The notes below the pieces were generated by a model. It searched no databases. It was not told the origin of the DNA and worked only from the letters and a program-made list of their open reading frames with translations. From Akkermansia muciniphila (lineage in GTDB: Bacteria; Verrucomicrobiota; Verrucomicrobiia; Verrucomicrobiales; Akkermansiaceae), in assembly GCF_030848305.1 (NCBI RefSeq), contig NZ_CP114598.1:1798001-1862000 (forward strand): a DNA stretch of 64,000 nt, given 5' to 3'. Within the stretch, counting starts at the first letter, position 1. Each line of letters begins with the position of its first letter. Positions 1 to 7,634 of this stretch are shown here, piece by piece. Both the position numbers and the translations under genes were made by a program.

Positions 1-1
1 C

Positions 2-1564
2 GTGCGCGGGGAGGTGGTGGAGGTGTTTCCCGCCTATTCGGAAGGTGAGGCAATCCGCGTGGAGTTTTTCGGCGACGAAGTGGAGCGGGTTTCTTTGATC
101 GACTCCGCCACCGGGCGCGTGAGGGAGCGGCTGGGGAGCTACACGTTTTTTCCGGCCAAACAGTATGTGGCCGCTCCGGAGAAGCGGGCGGCGGCGTTGA
201 AGGCTATCCGGGAGGAGCTGGAGGACCGCATAGGCTGGTTTGAGAAGCATGGGCGCCTTCTGGAAGCGCAGCGGCTGAAATTGCGCACGGATTATGATTT
301 GGAGCTGATAGAAGAGCTGGGTTTCTGCAAGGGGATTGAGAATTATTCCCGCCATTTGTCCGGCCGCCTGCCCGGAAGCGCGCCGTCCACCCTGCTGGAT
401 TTCTTTCCCAAGGATTCATTGACCCTGATTGATGAAAGTCATGTGGCGGTGCCGCAGCTGGGCGGCATGTACGAGGGGGACCGGAGCCGAAAAAATATTC
501 TGGTGGAGCATGGTTTCCGTCTGCCCAGCGCCCTGGATAACAGGCCCTTGAAATTCCATGAGTTTATGGAAAGGCAGAACCAGATAGTGTATGCTTCCGC
601 TACTCCGGGGCCGTTTGAACTGGTGAATTGCCGTGCGGATAATAAGACGTATATTCCCGTGCGCCGTGCCGCCAGATCCGGAGAGAAGGCTCCGGAAGGG
701 TTCAAAGGAATCCTGTTTACCTCCCCCAAAGACATTCGCGTCACTCCCAGCCCATCCACGGAACCGGTGGAAAAATTTGACCCTACCAGGCGTTCCACTC
801 CTCTGATTGTAGAGCAGATTATCCGGCCTACCGGGCTGCTGGAGCCGAAGATTACCATCCGCCCGTTGAAAGGGCAGATTGACGAGACGATTGCCATGTG
901 CAATGAACGCGTCGCCAAAAATGAACGCGTGCTGGTTACGACGCTGACCAAGAAGACGGCGGAAGATTTGACGGAGTACCTGAGAGGGGTAGGGTTGAAG
1001 GTGTCCTATATTCACGCGGATGTGGATGCGATTGAGCGCGTGGAAATTTTGCGTGCTTTGAGAGCCAGGAAGATAGATGTTCTGGTAGGTATTAACCTGC
1101 TCAGGGAAGGGCTGGATTTGCCGGAAGTTTCCCTGGTGTGCATTCTGGATGCGGACAAGGAGGGGTTTTTGCGCAATGAGACGTCCCTGGTGCAGACGGC
1201 GGGCCGCGCCGCGCGGCATTTGAATGGAGAGTGCGTCCTGTTTGCGGATGTGATGACGGATTCCATCAAACGGCTGGTTGAGCTGACGGATTACCGCCGG
1301 GGCATTCAGGAGAGATACAACCGGGAACACGGCATTGTTCCCCAGACGGTGAGCCGTTCCGAACAGGGGCAGTTGAAGTTGTATGCCGAGGATGATGATG
1401 AGTCCTTCCGCGTAGCGGAGGATGAAGCCGGGTATGGGCTGGAAGAACGCATCGCCAGGCTGGAGGCGGAAATGAAGGAGGCTGCTTCCCATTTGGAATT
1501 TGAACGCGCCGCCTTGATTCGGGATGAAATCAGAAGAATGCGCGGAGACGGCAAAAAAGCATGA
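2..1564 (+). CDS. uvrB: Excinuclease ABC subunit B, 5' truncated by window edge
   Basis: UvrB is the damage-verifying helicase-like subunit of nucleotide excision repair; it is loaded by UvrA and recruits UvrC. The visible 520 residues are the C-terminal three quarters of a protein that is usually about 660-680 residues. The Walker A region therefore lies upstream of the window, and the GTG at position 2 is an internal valine, not a start. Visible landmarks are the YASATPG helicase motif (residues 197-203), the QTAGRAAR motif VI (398-405) and a C-terminal UVR domain (about 480-515) that contacts UvrC. The gene ends before a 350-bp non-coding stretch. Assignment is secure. Confidence 0.97.
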   Translation: MRGEVVEVFPAYSEGEAIRVEFFGDEVERVSLIDSATGRVRERLGSYTFFPAKQYVAAPEKRAAALKAIREELEDRIGWFEKHGRLLEAQRLKLRTDYDLELIEELGFCKGIENYSRHLSGRLPGSAPSTLLDFFPKDSLTLIDESHVAVPQLGGMYEGDRSRKNILVEHGFRLPSALDNRPLKFHEFMERQNQIVYASATPGPFELVNCRADNKTYIPVRRAARSGEKAPEGFKGILFTSPKDIRVTPSPSTEPVEKFDPTRRSTPLIVEQIIRPTGLLEPKITIRPLKGQIDETIAMCNERVAKNERVLVTTLTKKTAEDLTEYLRGVGLKVSYIHADVDAIERVEILRALRARKIDVLVGINLLREGLDLPEVSLVCILDADKEGFLRNETSLVQTAGRAARHLNGECVLFADVMTDSIKRLVELTDYRRGIQERYNREHGIVPQTVSRSEQGQLKLYAEDDDESFRVAEDEAGYGLEERIARLEAEMKEAASHLEFERAALIRDEIRRMRGDGKKA

Positions 1565-1705
1565 AGGAGGAGTGTTTGTCTGAATTCAATTTCCGGCAAT
1601 ACGACTGTTCCATGCTTCTTTCCTGCTCTTCGCATCCCTGTTTTTTGGGGACGATGTGATGTTCGAGTGATCGCTTAATTGCTGAAAGAGATGTGAGGGT
1701 GTGAC

Positions 1706-1730
1706 GCTAACGCAGATTAGAAATCCGTTG
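1706..1730 (+). repeat. Left inverted-repeat arm of element 1
   Basis: This is the reverse complement of 1864-1886 except for a CA insertion at 1713-1714. The inner 16 bases, GATTAGAAATCCGTTG, match perfectly. Confidence 0.75.
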
Positions 1731-1863
1731 TTATCCGCAACGCCTGTTCATATGCTAAAATCGTTTATAATGAGAAAAATACCTCTGATCCAGGAATAAG
1801 CAGCAACATTTTCATGCACGCTTGAATATGCGTAAATGGCCCTTTTAGAACATTTTACCTTGA

Positions 1864-1886
1864 CAACGGATTTCTAATCCGTTAGC
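1864..1886 (-). repeat. Right inverted-repeat arm of element 1
   Basis: It contains the 19-bp palindrome at 1865-1883 with arms AACGGATT and AATCCGTT around TCT. It serves as the spacer between the putative -35 and -10 boxes. Confidence 0.75.
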
Positions 1887-1919
1887 AAATAGACGGCAGT
1901 TTTGCCCCCCCTGTTTGCC

Positions 1920-3485
1920 ATGTTCTCTGTTTCGTTTGCCCTGATCATCATCTGCTCTCTGTTTGTTTTATGGAAAATGCCCGTAAAAGAACACGCCGTC
2001 CCTTGGCGATGGATTGTTCTTTTTGCCGCTCCTGGCGCCCTGGTTCTTTTCCCTTTATCTTATGTGTTCAGCGTGGAAGGATTCTGCTTTAACGACGCGA
2101 GGGCAATTTTAAGGAATGCGGGTGTATTCTGTCTTATGTTTGCGGCGCTGTGTCTGTCTCTTCAAGCTTTGAACAGCATTTTGTGGTATGGCGCAGAGCA
2201 TCAGTCAAACTGGAATCAACGACAGAAGTGGGGCGTTGCGGGGCTGATTGCGCTCGCACTGGCGCTCGTCTGGATACGCACAGGGACAGCAACTTGCTGG
2301 GACTTTGAACATTGTCAATATCCGCAGATCCTCAGCGGACATTATGGCGTCACCCACACGTTGACCCACACATTGTTTTGCGAGGGAATTTTAGGAATCT
2401 GGCATCATATTCATGCAATCGTTCTAGTCCAGTTATTGCTCTTTCTGTTTGTTCTGTTGATGATGCTTTCCTGGGGGATCCGTGAAAAAATTCCCGCATG
2501 CATTGTGCTTGCGGCGATTCTGTTCAGCATTTACCAATTCAATCTGGTGACGACCGTCATTAAGGATACGCCCTATGCCATTTCCGTGATGACTTTGACT
2601 CTTGGCCTTTGCATGGAGATGCTGGAGACGGGAAAATCGTCCCTGTGGATGATTGCTCTGGGTCTGGCGGGAATGGGGTGTTTTCGCTACGACGGAAGCG
2701 TTCCGTTTTTCCTTACCATTGCTGTGCTTGCGTGCTGCATGCTGCGTCAGAAAGAGGTGCGTTGTCGCCTGTGGATTCCTTTATCGGCTGCTCTGGCATG
2801 CTGGCTGTTCGCCTCTGCCGTACTTCCTGAAGCGTTGCATGCGGATCAGCAGAGAACAGGCACGAGGTATGCCAAAATGGCGCATGTCATTTGCGATGTC
2901 GTTGCGGAAGGGGGGCATGTGAGCGAGCAGGATATGGAACTTATTGAACGGGAAATCATGCCCAGGGAAATGATTCTGGAACGTTATCATCATTTTCATG
3001 ATTCCTTGCACCCTGTTGTGTCGACTGCGCGCGGCGAGAAATATCTTTGGAGCGGTCTGTTCCCTTCCTTGGAAATTGGGGCCAGATATTCGTTCAATAC
3101 AACCCTGACGGATAAAGGGGAAATGATCACCCGCTTGTTTTTCTCCGTCGCTGTCGATAACCCTCTGAAAGCGGCAAAGATCCTCCTTTTGAACAGCCAG
3201 ATGGTATGGAACATGTCTCCCAATGCCTGCGTGAGACGGTCTCCCCAGCTGTGTCTGTATTATGGCTGTTTCATCACTTTGCTTCTTGTCTGCATGTTCC
3301 GGCGCTGGAAATATCTGATCCCTTTCGTCCCTTTTTATGGGACCGTTTTTGTGATTGGAGCGGTTGCCACTACTTACGAGATCCGCTACCTGTTGCCTGT
3401 CATCATGACGCTCCCCATTTTGTTTCTTTATGCAATCGCCTGCATCAGAAGGCGACGGACAATATGCGACGCAGATACCGTCTGA
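1920..3485 (+). CDS. Polytopic membrane protein, DUF6020/GT-C-like
   Basis: An integral membrane protein of 521 residues with roughly 12-13 hydrophobic helices spread along its length. One larger polar segment (about residues 300-425) lies before the last three helices. This layout resembles GT-C-type membrane glycosyltransferases and the uncharacterised DUF6020 family; the segments ILSGHYGVTHTLTHTLF and VIKDTPYAIS look like family motifs, but I assign no reaction. The ATG at 1920 is chosen over the in-frame TTG at 1902 because it is a standard start and leaves a longer leader after the putative promoter. The gene is likely under the invertible element just upstream. Codon use matches the host; the function is unknown. 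Confidence 0.7.
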   Translation: MFSVSFALIIICSLFVLWKMPVKEHAVPWRWIVLFAAPGALVLFPLSYVFSVEGFCFNDARAILRNAGVFCLMFAALCLSLQALNSILWYGAEHQSNWNQRQKWGVAGLIALALALVWIRTGTATCWDFEHCQYPQILSGHYGVTHTLTHTLFCEGILGIWHHIHAIVLVQLLLFLFVLLMMLSWGIREKIPACIVLAAILFSIYQFNLVTTVIKDTPYAISVMTLTLGLCMEMLETGKSSLWMIALGLAGMGCFRYDGSVPFFLTIAVLACCMLRQKEVRCRLWIPLSAALACWLFASAVLPEALHADQQRTGTRYAKMAHVICDVVAEGGHVSEQDMELIEREIMPREMILERYHHFHDSLHPVVSTARGEKYLWSGLFPSLEIGARYSFNTTLTDKGEMITRLFFSVAVDNPLKAAKILLLNSQMVWNMSPNACVRRSPQLCLYYGCFITLLLVCMFRRWKYLIPFVPFYGTVFVIGAVATTYEIRYLLPVIMTLPILFLYAIACIRRRRTICDADTV

Positions 3486-3516
3486 CGTAGTCTGACGGAA
3501 AAAATCATAAAAATAC

Positions 3517-3544
3517 TTGCGTATTTGGAAAAAGCCTGTAATCT
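3517..3544 (+). promoter_or_regulatory. Putative promoter of rpmI-rplT
   Basis: TTGCGT (3517-3522) and TAATCT (3539-3544) are separated by 16 bp. Transcription would begin only a few bases before the rpmI ATG at 3554, giving a very short leader. Assigned from sequence match alone. Confidence 0.4.
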
Positions 3545-3553
3545 CCTTCCACC

Positions 3554-3763
3554 ATGACCCGCAAAGGTGGTATCAATAAAACCCGCAAGGCAGTCGCCAA
3601 GCGTTTCAAGGTTACCGGCACGGGCAAGGTACTGCGCCGTAAACAAGGCAAGCGCCACATCCTCCAGAAGAAGTCCAGCAAGCGCAAGCGCCAGCTTGGC
3701 AAGGTGGCTCTGGTGGACGAGACGCAAGTCTGGGCAGTCAAGCAGAACCTGCCTTTCGCCTAA
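3554..3763 (+). CDS. rpmI: 50S ribosomal protein L35
   Basis: A structural protein of the large ribosomal subunit. It has 69 residues, is strongly basic, and opens with MTRKGGINKTRKAVAKRF followed by the conserved GTGKVLRRKQGKRH segment typical of L35. It is co-directional with rplT 149 bp downstream, the classic L35-L20 pairing. The usual upstream partner infC is absent here; a membrane protein precedes it instead. The short leader and weak ribosome-binding site fit this organism's general lack of strong Shine-Dalgarno sequences. Confidence 0.97.
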   Translation: MTRKGGINKTRKAVAKRFKVTGTGKVLRRKQGKRHILQKKSSKRKRQLGKVALVDETQVWAVKQNLPFA

Positions 3764-3795
3764 ACCGCGGAAACGCTCGACTAATGCCGAGCTTT

Positions 3796-3814
3796 CCCCC
3801 CGCTGAACGGGGGG
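3796..3814 (+). other. GC hairpin between rpmI and rplT
   Basis: CCCCCCG and CGGGGGG form a 7-bp stem around CTGAA. There is no T-run, so it is not a standard terminator. It could be a partial attenuator or an L20-binding leader structure; L20 autoregulates in several bacteria. Confidence 0.45.
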
Positions 3815-3912
3815 CCTTCATGCAGCCTTCTTCCGATGAGAAGATAAGAACAGGCGAGACTGCAGGGAGGTGAGGAAGAACAGTCTGTTCAAGATAGAAA
3901 TAGAAATAAGCT

Positions 3913-4296
3913 ATGCCACGTGCCACTAATGGACCGGCCTCTCGCAAGCGCCGTAAGCGCATTCTCTTGCGCGCCAAGGGTTTCCGCGGTTTTCGCAGCA
4001 AACTCTTCCGCTACGCCAAGGATGCTGTTTACAAGGCTTGGCAGTATGAATACCGTGACCGCAAGCGTCGGAAGGGACAATTCCGCCGTCTTTGGATTGC
4101 CCGTATTTCCGCTGCCGTCCGCGACCGCGGTCTGACCTATTCCCGCTTTATGGAAGGCCTGAAAGCCGCCAATATCGATTTGGACCGCAAGGTTCTGGCC
4201 GATTTGGCCGTCTCTGACGAAAAGGCTTTTGACGCCATCTTTGCTCAAGCGAAGAAAGCCATTGAAGCCAAGGATGGCGCCGCTCTCCGCGCCTGA
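3913..4296 (+). CDS. rplT: 50S ribosomal protein L20
   Basis: L20 binds 23S rRNA early in large-subunit assembly and in many bacteria also represses its own operon. The 127-residue protein shows the family pattern: a basic N-terminus MPRATNGPASRKRRKRIL, the central FRSKLFRYAKDAVYKAWQYEYRDRKRRK segment, and the conserved RISAAVRDRGLTYSRFMEGLK region. Its length is slightly above the usual 117-120 because of an acidic C-terminal tail. It is followed by a strong terminator at 4336-4371, closing the rpmI-rplT operon. Confidence 0.97.
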   Translation: MPRATNGPASRKRRKRILLRAKGFRGFRSKLFRYAKDAVYKAWQYEYRDRKRRKGQFRRLWIARISAAVRDRGLTYSRFMEGLKAANIDLDRKVLADLAVSDEKAFDAIFAQAKKAIEAKDGAALRA

Positions 4297-4335
4297 ATGT
4301 GCGGGAGCATCCATCTGTTCAGTAAACGTTAACCG

Positions 4336-4371
4336 ACAGCCTCCGGAAATAATTTTCCGGAGGCTGTTTTC
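4336..4371 (+). terminator. Intrinsic terminator after rplT
   Basis: A 14-bp perfect stem (4336-4349 with 4354-4367) encloses a TAAT loop and is followed by a short T-run. Confidence 0.85.
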
Positions 4372-4508
4372 ATGTCCGGACATAACGGTGCCGGTCGCCG
4401 GCATCTTTTGAAATCCGTTCGGAACATCAGCATTCACTTTGTCATTAGGACATCTTTGAAGCTTGTTCACAGGAGCGTTCTGTGGTAGCCTGAACAGCAA
4501 AAACTACC

Positions 4509-5954
4509 ATGGACAGCATTCTTTCCGTTCTTACCACCATCGCCATTATTTTCGGTGTGGTGATGTTGTTTAACTTCATGATTTTTATTCATGAGCTTGG
4601 TCATTTTTTCGCTGCCCGCTGGCGCGGTCTGTATGTGGACAGGTTTCAAATCTGGTTTGGCCGTCCCATCTGGAAAAAAACGGTGAACGGCGTACAGTGG
4701 GGGCTGGGCTGGATTCCGGCCGGCGGCTTTGTTTCCCTGCCACAGATGGCTCCTATGGAAGCCATTGAAGGGCATGCGGAGCTTCCCAGGGATTTGAAGC
4801 CGGTCACTCCCCTGGACAAGATTATCGTTGCCGCCGCCGGGCCTGCCGCTTCTTTTCTGCTGGCTGTGTTGTTTGCCGTGGCCGTCTGGATGGTGGGCAA
4901 GCCGGATGTGGAGATGGGCGTGACTACGGTCGGTTTCGTTGCGCCGGACAGTCCTGCGGCGCAGGCCGGCATTCTGCCCGGGGACAAGATTGTGAAGGTG
5001 GACGGCCATCCTGTGGACAAGTGGGCTGGCAATATGGAAGGCGTGCGGGAATTGATCATGCTGGGCGAGCATGACCGTGTGGTTTTTACGGTGCAGAGGC
5101 CCGGACATGAAGGAGAGATGGAAATTTCCTGCGGATTCCGGATTCCGGAAACGTCCTGGTGGCAGCGCTCCGGCATGCGCCAGGTGGGATTGATGCAGGC
5201 CATGCCCTGCGTGATTGGGGAAGTGCTTCCCAATTCTCCTGCCGCTCTGGCCGGATTGAACCCGGGCGATAAGATTACGGCCGCCAACGGAGAACGCCTC
5301 TGGAACCCTGCCGCGCTGGACGCTCTGCTGAAGAAGAATGAACCGCTCCTGCTGGATGTGACGGACAGGGATGGGGGGGCAAGGCAGGTGAATATCCAGG
5401 GGAAGCTACCTGAGAATTGGCACAATAGTGCGGACGGCTCCCTGCTCAGGGGAGCGCAGCCTATTCTGGGCGTGAGCTGGGACCTGAGCTCCGTGGGACG
5501 TGACGTCACCGTCCATCCTTCTCCGTGGGCGCAGATCAGGCAAAGTTTGAAATGGATGGGGGATACCCTGGCGAAGGTGGTGGCCCCCGGCAGCAGCGTG
5601 GGCGTGGAGCACCTTTCCGGGCCAGTGGGAATTGCCAATCAGTTTTACAAGATGTTCTCCCTGGATGAAGGGTGGAAGCTGGCCCTGTGGTTTTCCGTGG
5701 TGTTGAACGTGAACCTGGCGATTCTGAATATTCTGCCTCTTCCGGTGGTGGATGGCGGCCATGTGGTCATGAATGCCGTTGAATTGATTTTCCGGCGCCC
5801 CCTGAATGCAAAAGTCCTGGAATTCGTCCAGTTCGGCTTTGTGTTCCTGCTGATGGGGTTCTTCCTGTTCGTGACATTCAAAGACGTGGGAGATTTCTTT
5901 GGCAAGAAGCCGGACAAGCTGCCCACCCCGGTATTCAAGGCCGTTGCGGATTAG
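4509..5954 (+). CDS. rseP: RIP metalloprotease RseP (site-2 protease, M50)
   Basis: An inner-membrane zinc protease that cleaves transmembrane substrates such as anti-sigma factors and remnant signal peptides. The zinc motif HELGH is at residues 28-32 in the first membrane helix, and the third ligand motif NILPLPVVDGG is at 407-417. Two PDZ domains lie between them (about 135-215 and 230-310), matching the tandem-PDZ bacterial subfamily. Length 481 is typical. It follows the rplT terminator, so it has its own promoter in 4372-4508. The membrane protein at 5987 begins only 32 bp after its stop and may be co-transcribed. Confidence 0.93.
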   Translation: MDSILSVLTTIAIIFGVVMLFNFMIFIHELGHFFAARWRGLYVDRFQIWFGRPIWKKTVNGVQWGLGWIPAGGFVSLPQMAPMEAIEGHAELPRDLKPVTPLDKIIVAAAGPAASFLLAVLFAVAVWMVGKPDVEMGVTTVGFVAPDSPAAQAGILPGDKIVKVDGHPVDKWAGNMEGVRELIMLGEHDRVVFTVQRPGHEGEMEISCGFRIPETSWWQRSGMRQVGLMQAMPCVIGEVLPNSPAALAGLNPGDKITAANGERLWNPAALDALLKKNEPLLLDVTDRDGGARQVNIQGKLPENWHNSADGSLLRGAQPILGVSWDLSSVGRDVTVHPSPWAQIRQSLKWMGDTLAKVVAPGSSVGVEHLSGPVGIANQFYKMFSLDEGWKLALWFSVVLNVNLAILNILPLPVVDGGHVVMNAVELIFRRPLNAKVLEFVQFGFVFLLMGFFLFVTFKDVGDFFGKKPDKLPTPVFKAVAD

Positions 5955-5986
5955 TTGCGGACGGCGTTTTTATTCCGGCTTGTTCC

Positions 5987-7372
5987 ATGAAGCAGTCACT
6001 GGCGGCGCGTTTCCTGTTCCGGGTGGTGGTGCTGGCGTTTCTTGTGTATGCCATGCTGCTTACCTGGTGGACTCCTTTCACCGGGGACAGCTTGATGCAT
6101 TCCGTGTTCGGGGCGGACCACCGCCTTGCCTTTCAGCCCGTGCTGGAGCGGTGCTGGTGGTCATACATGCACTGGAATCCCCGGCTGGGGGAATTCCTCG
6201 CTATTTTTACGGCTACGGCGGGAAAATGGCTTTTTCTGGCCGTCAATCCCTTCGTGCTTTTTTCCCTGGCGTTGATGATGTTTTTCCTGGCGCAGGGAAG
6301 AAGGGTAAATTCCGGAAACTGGCGGGATGTGCTGCTGTTTGCCGCAGGGGCGCTTCTTTTGCTTACGTCTTCATCCAGGCCGGGCATCACGATGTTCTGG
6401 CTGTCCGGAGGGACCAATTACGCATGGTCGGCCGCCATCTGGCTGGGTTTCCTGTGCCTGTACCGCTCCTTATGGGCAGGAACTTCCCGGATTAGGGACA
6501 CTCCTTTTTCCTGGTTCTGGATAGGCGTCACGGCATTTGCCGCCGGCATGACGAATGAGAACCAGATTCCCGCTTCCCTGGGCATGCTGTTCGTGTACTG
6601 GTTTTATGCTCGCAGCCGGGGAATGATTCTTCCCCGCTGGTTCTTCATTGGCTGGGGATTCCATGCGTTGGGAGGGGCCTTTCTTCTGCTGGCCCCGGGC
6701 AATGCTGCCCGACTTCATTCGGAAACGGCGGGCGGCGCTGCCGTCCTTCATTCCTGGGGAGAGCGTTTCGGCGCTATTCCGGAACTGGTAAACGCCTTTT
6801 ATGAATTCATGCTGATTCCTAAAATGTTGCTGGCCGTTGCCGCCGCCGCTCTGATCCTGCTGACTGTGAAAGCGGGGATGAAAATCTGGCGGGGGGAGGC
6901 CGGGCGGCGCATGTGCGCCTCCCTGCTGTTTATTCTGGTGGCTCATGCCATGGCAATCAGCTTTTTTGTACGTGTGATTCCGGCATGGCACGCCATGTTT
7001 TCCGCTACGGTGTTGATGATGACGGGCATTCTGGGGTTGTACGGAGTATGGATGGAGGCTGTGCAAAGGCGCTGGATTCCATTCTGCGTACTGCTGGCGG
7101 CGGCTGGCGCGGCCCTGTGGATATGCTCCGGATATCTGGATGCTTTTCCCCGTATCCACCGCCAGTGCGAGGAACGGAACATGTTCATCCGCCGTGAATT
7201 GGAACAAGGCAAGAAAAACATTACGGTTCCTCCTTATGATTCCGTGCCGTTGGCTCCTTATGTTTCCGTGATGTGGCGCATGAGCAGCGGGGATCCGGAT
7301 GAATTTATCAATCGTTCCATGGCCCGGTATTTGGGGATTGAAAGCATCCGGGTGGCTGTTCCAGAACCTTGA
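5987..7372 (+). CDS. Polytopic membrane protein, DUF6056-like
   Basis: A 461-residue integral membrane protein with about ten to eleven hydrophobic helices. Features that recall the DUF6056 family are an early aspartate-containing loop (FTGDSLMHSV), FWLSGGTNYAWSAAIW, GMTNENQIP and LLLAPGNAARL. That family is uncharacterised and resembles membrane glycosyltransferases of the GT-C fold; a role in glycan or polysaccharide modification is inference only. The ATG at 5987 is the first in-frame start after the rseP stop. A weak hairpin with a T-run follows the stop codon. Codon use matches the neighbours. Confidence 0.7.
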   Translation: MKQSLAARFLFRVVVLAFLVYAMLLTWWTPFTGDSLMHSVFGADHRLAFQPVLERCWWSYMHWNPRLGEFLAIFTATAGKWLFLAVNPFVLFSLALMMFFLAQGRRVNSGNWRDVLLFAAGALLLLTSSSRPGITMFWLSGGTNYAWSAAIWLGFLCLYRSLWAGTSRIRDTPFSWFWIGVTAFAAGMTNENQIPASLGMLFVYWFYARSRGMILPRWFFIGWGFHALGGAFLLLAPGNAARLHSETAGGAAVLHSWGERFGAIPELVNAFYEFMLIPKMLLAVAAAALILLTVKAGMKIWRGEAGRRMCASLLFILVAHAMAISFFVRVIPAWHAMFSATVLMMTGILGLYGVWMEAVQRRWIPFCVLLAAAGAALWICSGYLDAFPRIHRQCEERNMFIRRELEQGKKNITVPPYDSVPLAPYVSVMWRMSSGDPDEFINRSMARYLGIESIRVAVPEP

Positions 7373-7394
7373 CGGCTTATTTTTTTGCCGTTTT
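7372..7394 (+). terminator. Weak intrinsic terminator
   Basis: ACGGC and GCCGT form a 5-bp stem around a T-rich 10-base loop, followed by TTTT immediately after the stop codon. Confidence 0.4.
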
Positions 7395-7443
7395 ACTGAT
7401 CCATTTCCGGGCGGCCTTTTTTATTTAGATACCGGCTAATGTC

Positions 7444-7463
7444 CGCGGATCAACAATCCGGTG
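7444..7463 (+). repeat. Left inverted-repeat arm of element 2
   Basis: TCAACAATCCGGTG (7450-7463) is the exact reverse complement of the inner part of the right arm. The outer CGCGGA is partly matching. Confidence 0.7.
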
Positions 7464-7599
7464 AGTGCCGGGTTGTTTCAATAAAAATCCATTTTATTCT
7501 CATTAAACATGTTATATATTTCTATCATCTTGATGGAAGATGACTGATGCCATAAAAAATAAATGTAGTATATGATTAAGTTTTCATGATTTCCATTGA

Positions 7600-7619
7600 C
7601 ACCGGATTGTTGAACCGGT
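7600..7619 (-). repeat. Right inverted-repeat arm of element 2
   Basis: A 19-bp imperfect palindrome with ACCGG and CCGGT ends. It occupies the -35/-10 spacer. Confidence 0.7.
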
Positions 7620-7634
7620 TTACTCTCTTTTGTC

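Larger units (their letters stand above)
1706..1886. promoter_or_regulatory. Putative invertible promoter element 1
   Basis: Two inverted arms (1706-1730 and 1864-1886) enclose 133 bp of AT-rich DNA just upstream of the membrane protein at 1920. The right arm contains a 19-bp imperfect palindrome, AACGGATTTCTAATCCGTT (1865-1883), directly preceded by TTGAC, so TTGACA (1860-1865) is a consensus -35 box. A 17-bp spacer formed by the arm leads to a weak -10-like TAGCAA (1883-1888). The left arm carries the reverse complement with a two-base insertion and no -35 box next to it. Inversion would remove the -35 from the gene, so the orientation shown should be ON. A second element at 7444-7619 has the same design. 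Positions 1565-1705 show no other feature. Confidence 0.6.
7444..7619. promoter_or_regulatory. Putative invertible promoter element 2
   Basis: Inverted arms at 7444-7463 and 7600-7619 bracket about 136 bp of AT-rich DNA. The right arm is ACCGGATTGTTGAACCGGT (7601-7619), directly preceded by TTGAC, so TTGACA (7596-7601) is a perfect -35 box. A 17-bp spacer leads to TTTACT (7619-7624) as -10. The left arm holds the reverse complement of the inner 14 bases and has no -35 box beside it. Size, arm position, -35 junction and distance to the gene mirror element 1, and the two right arms share 13 of 19 bases. Inversion would separate the -35 from the PEP-CTERM gene starting at 7635. Confidence 0.6.
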
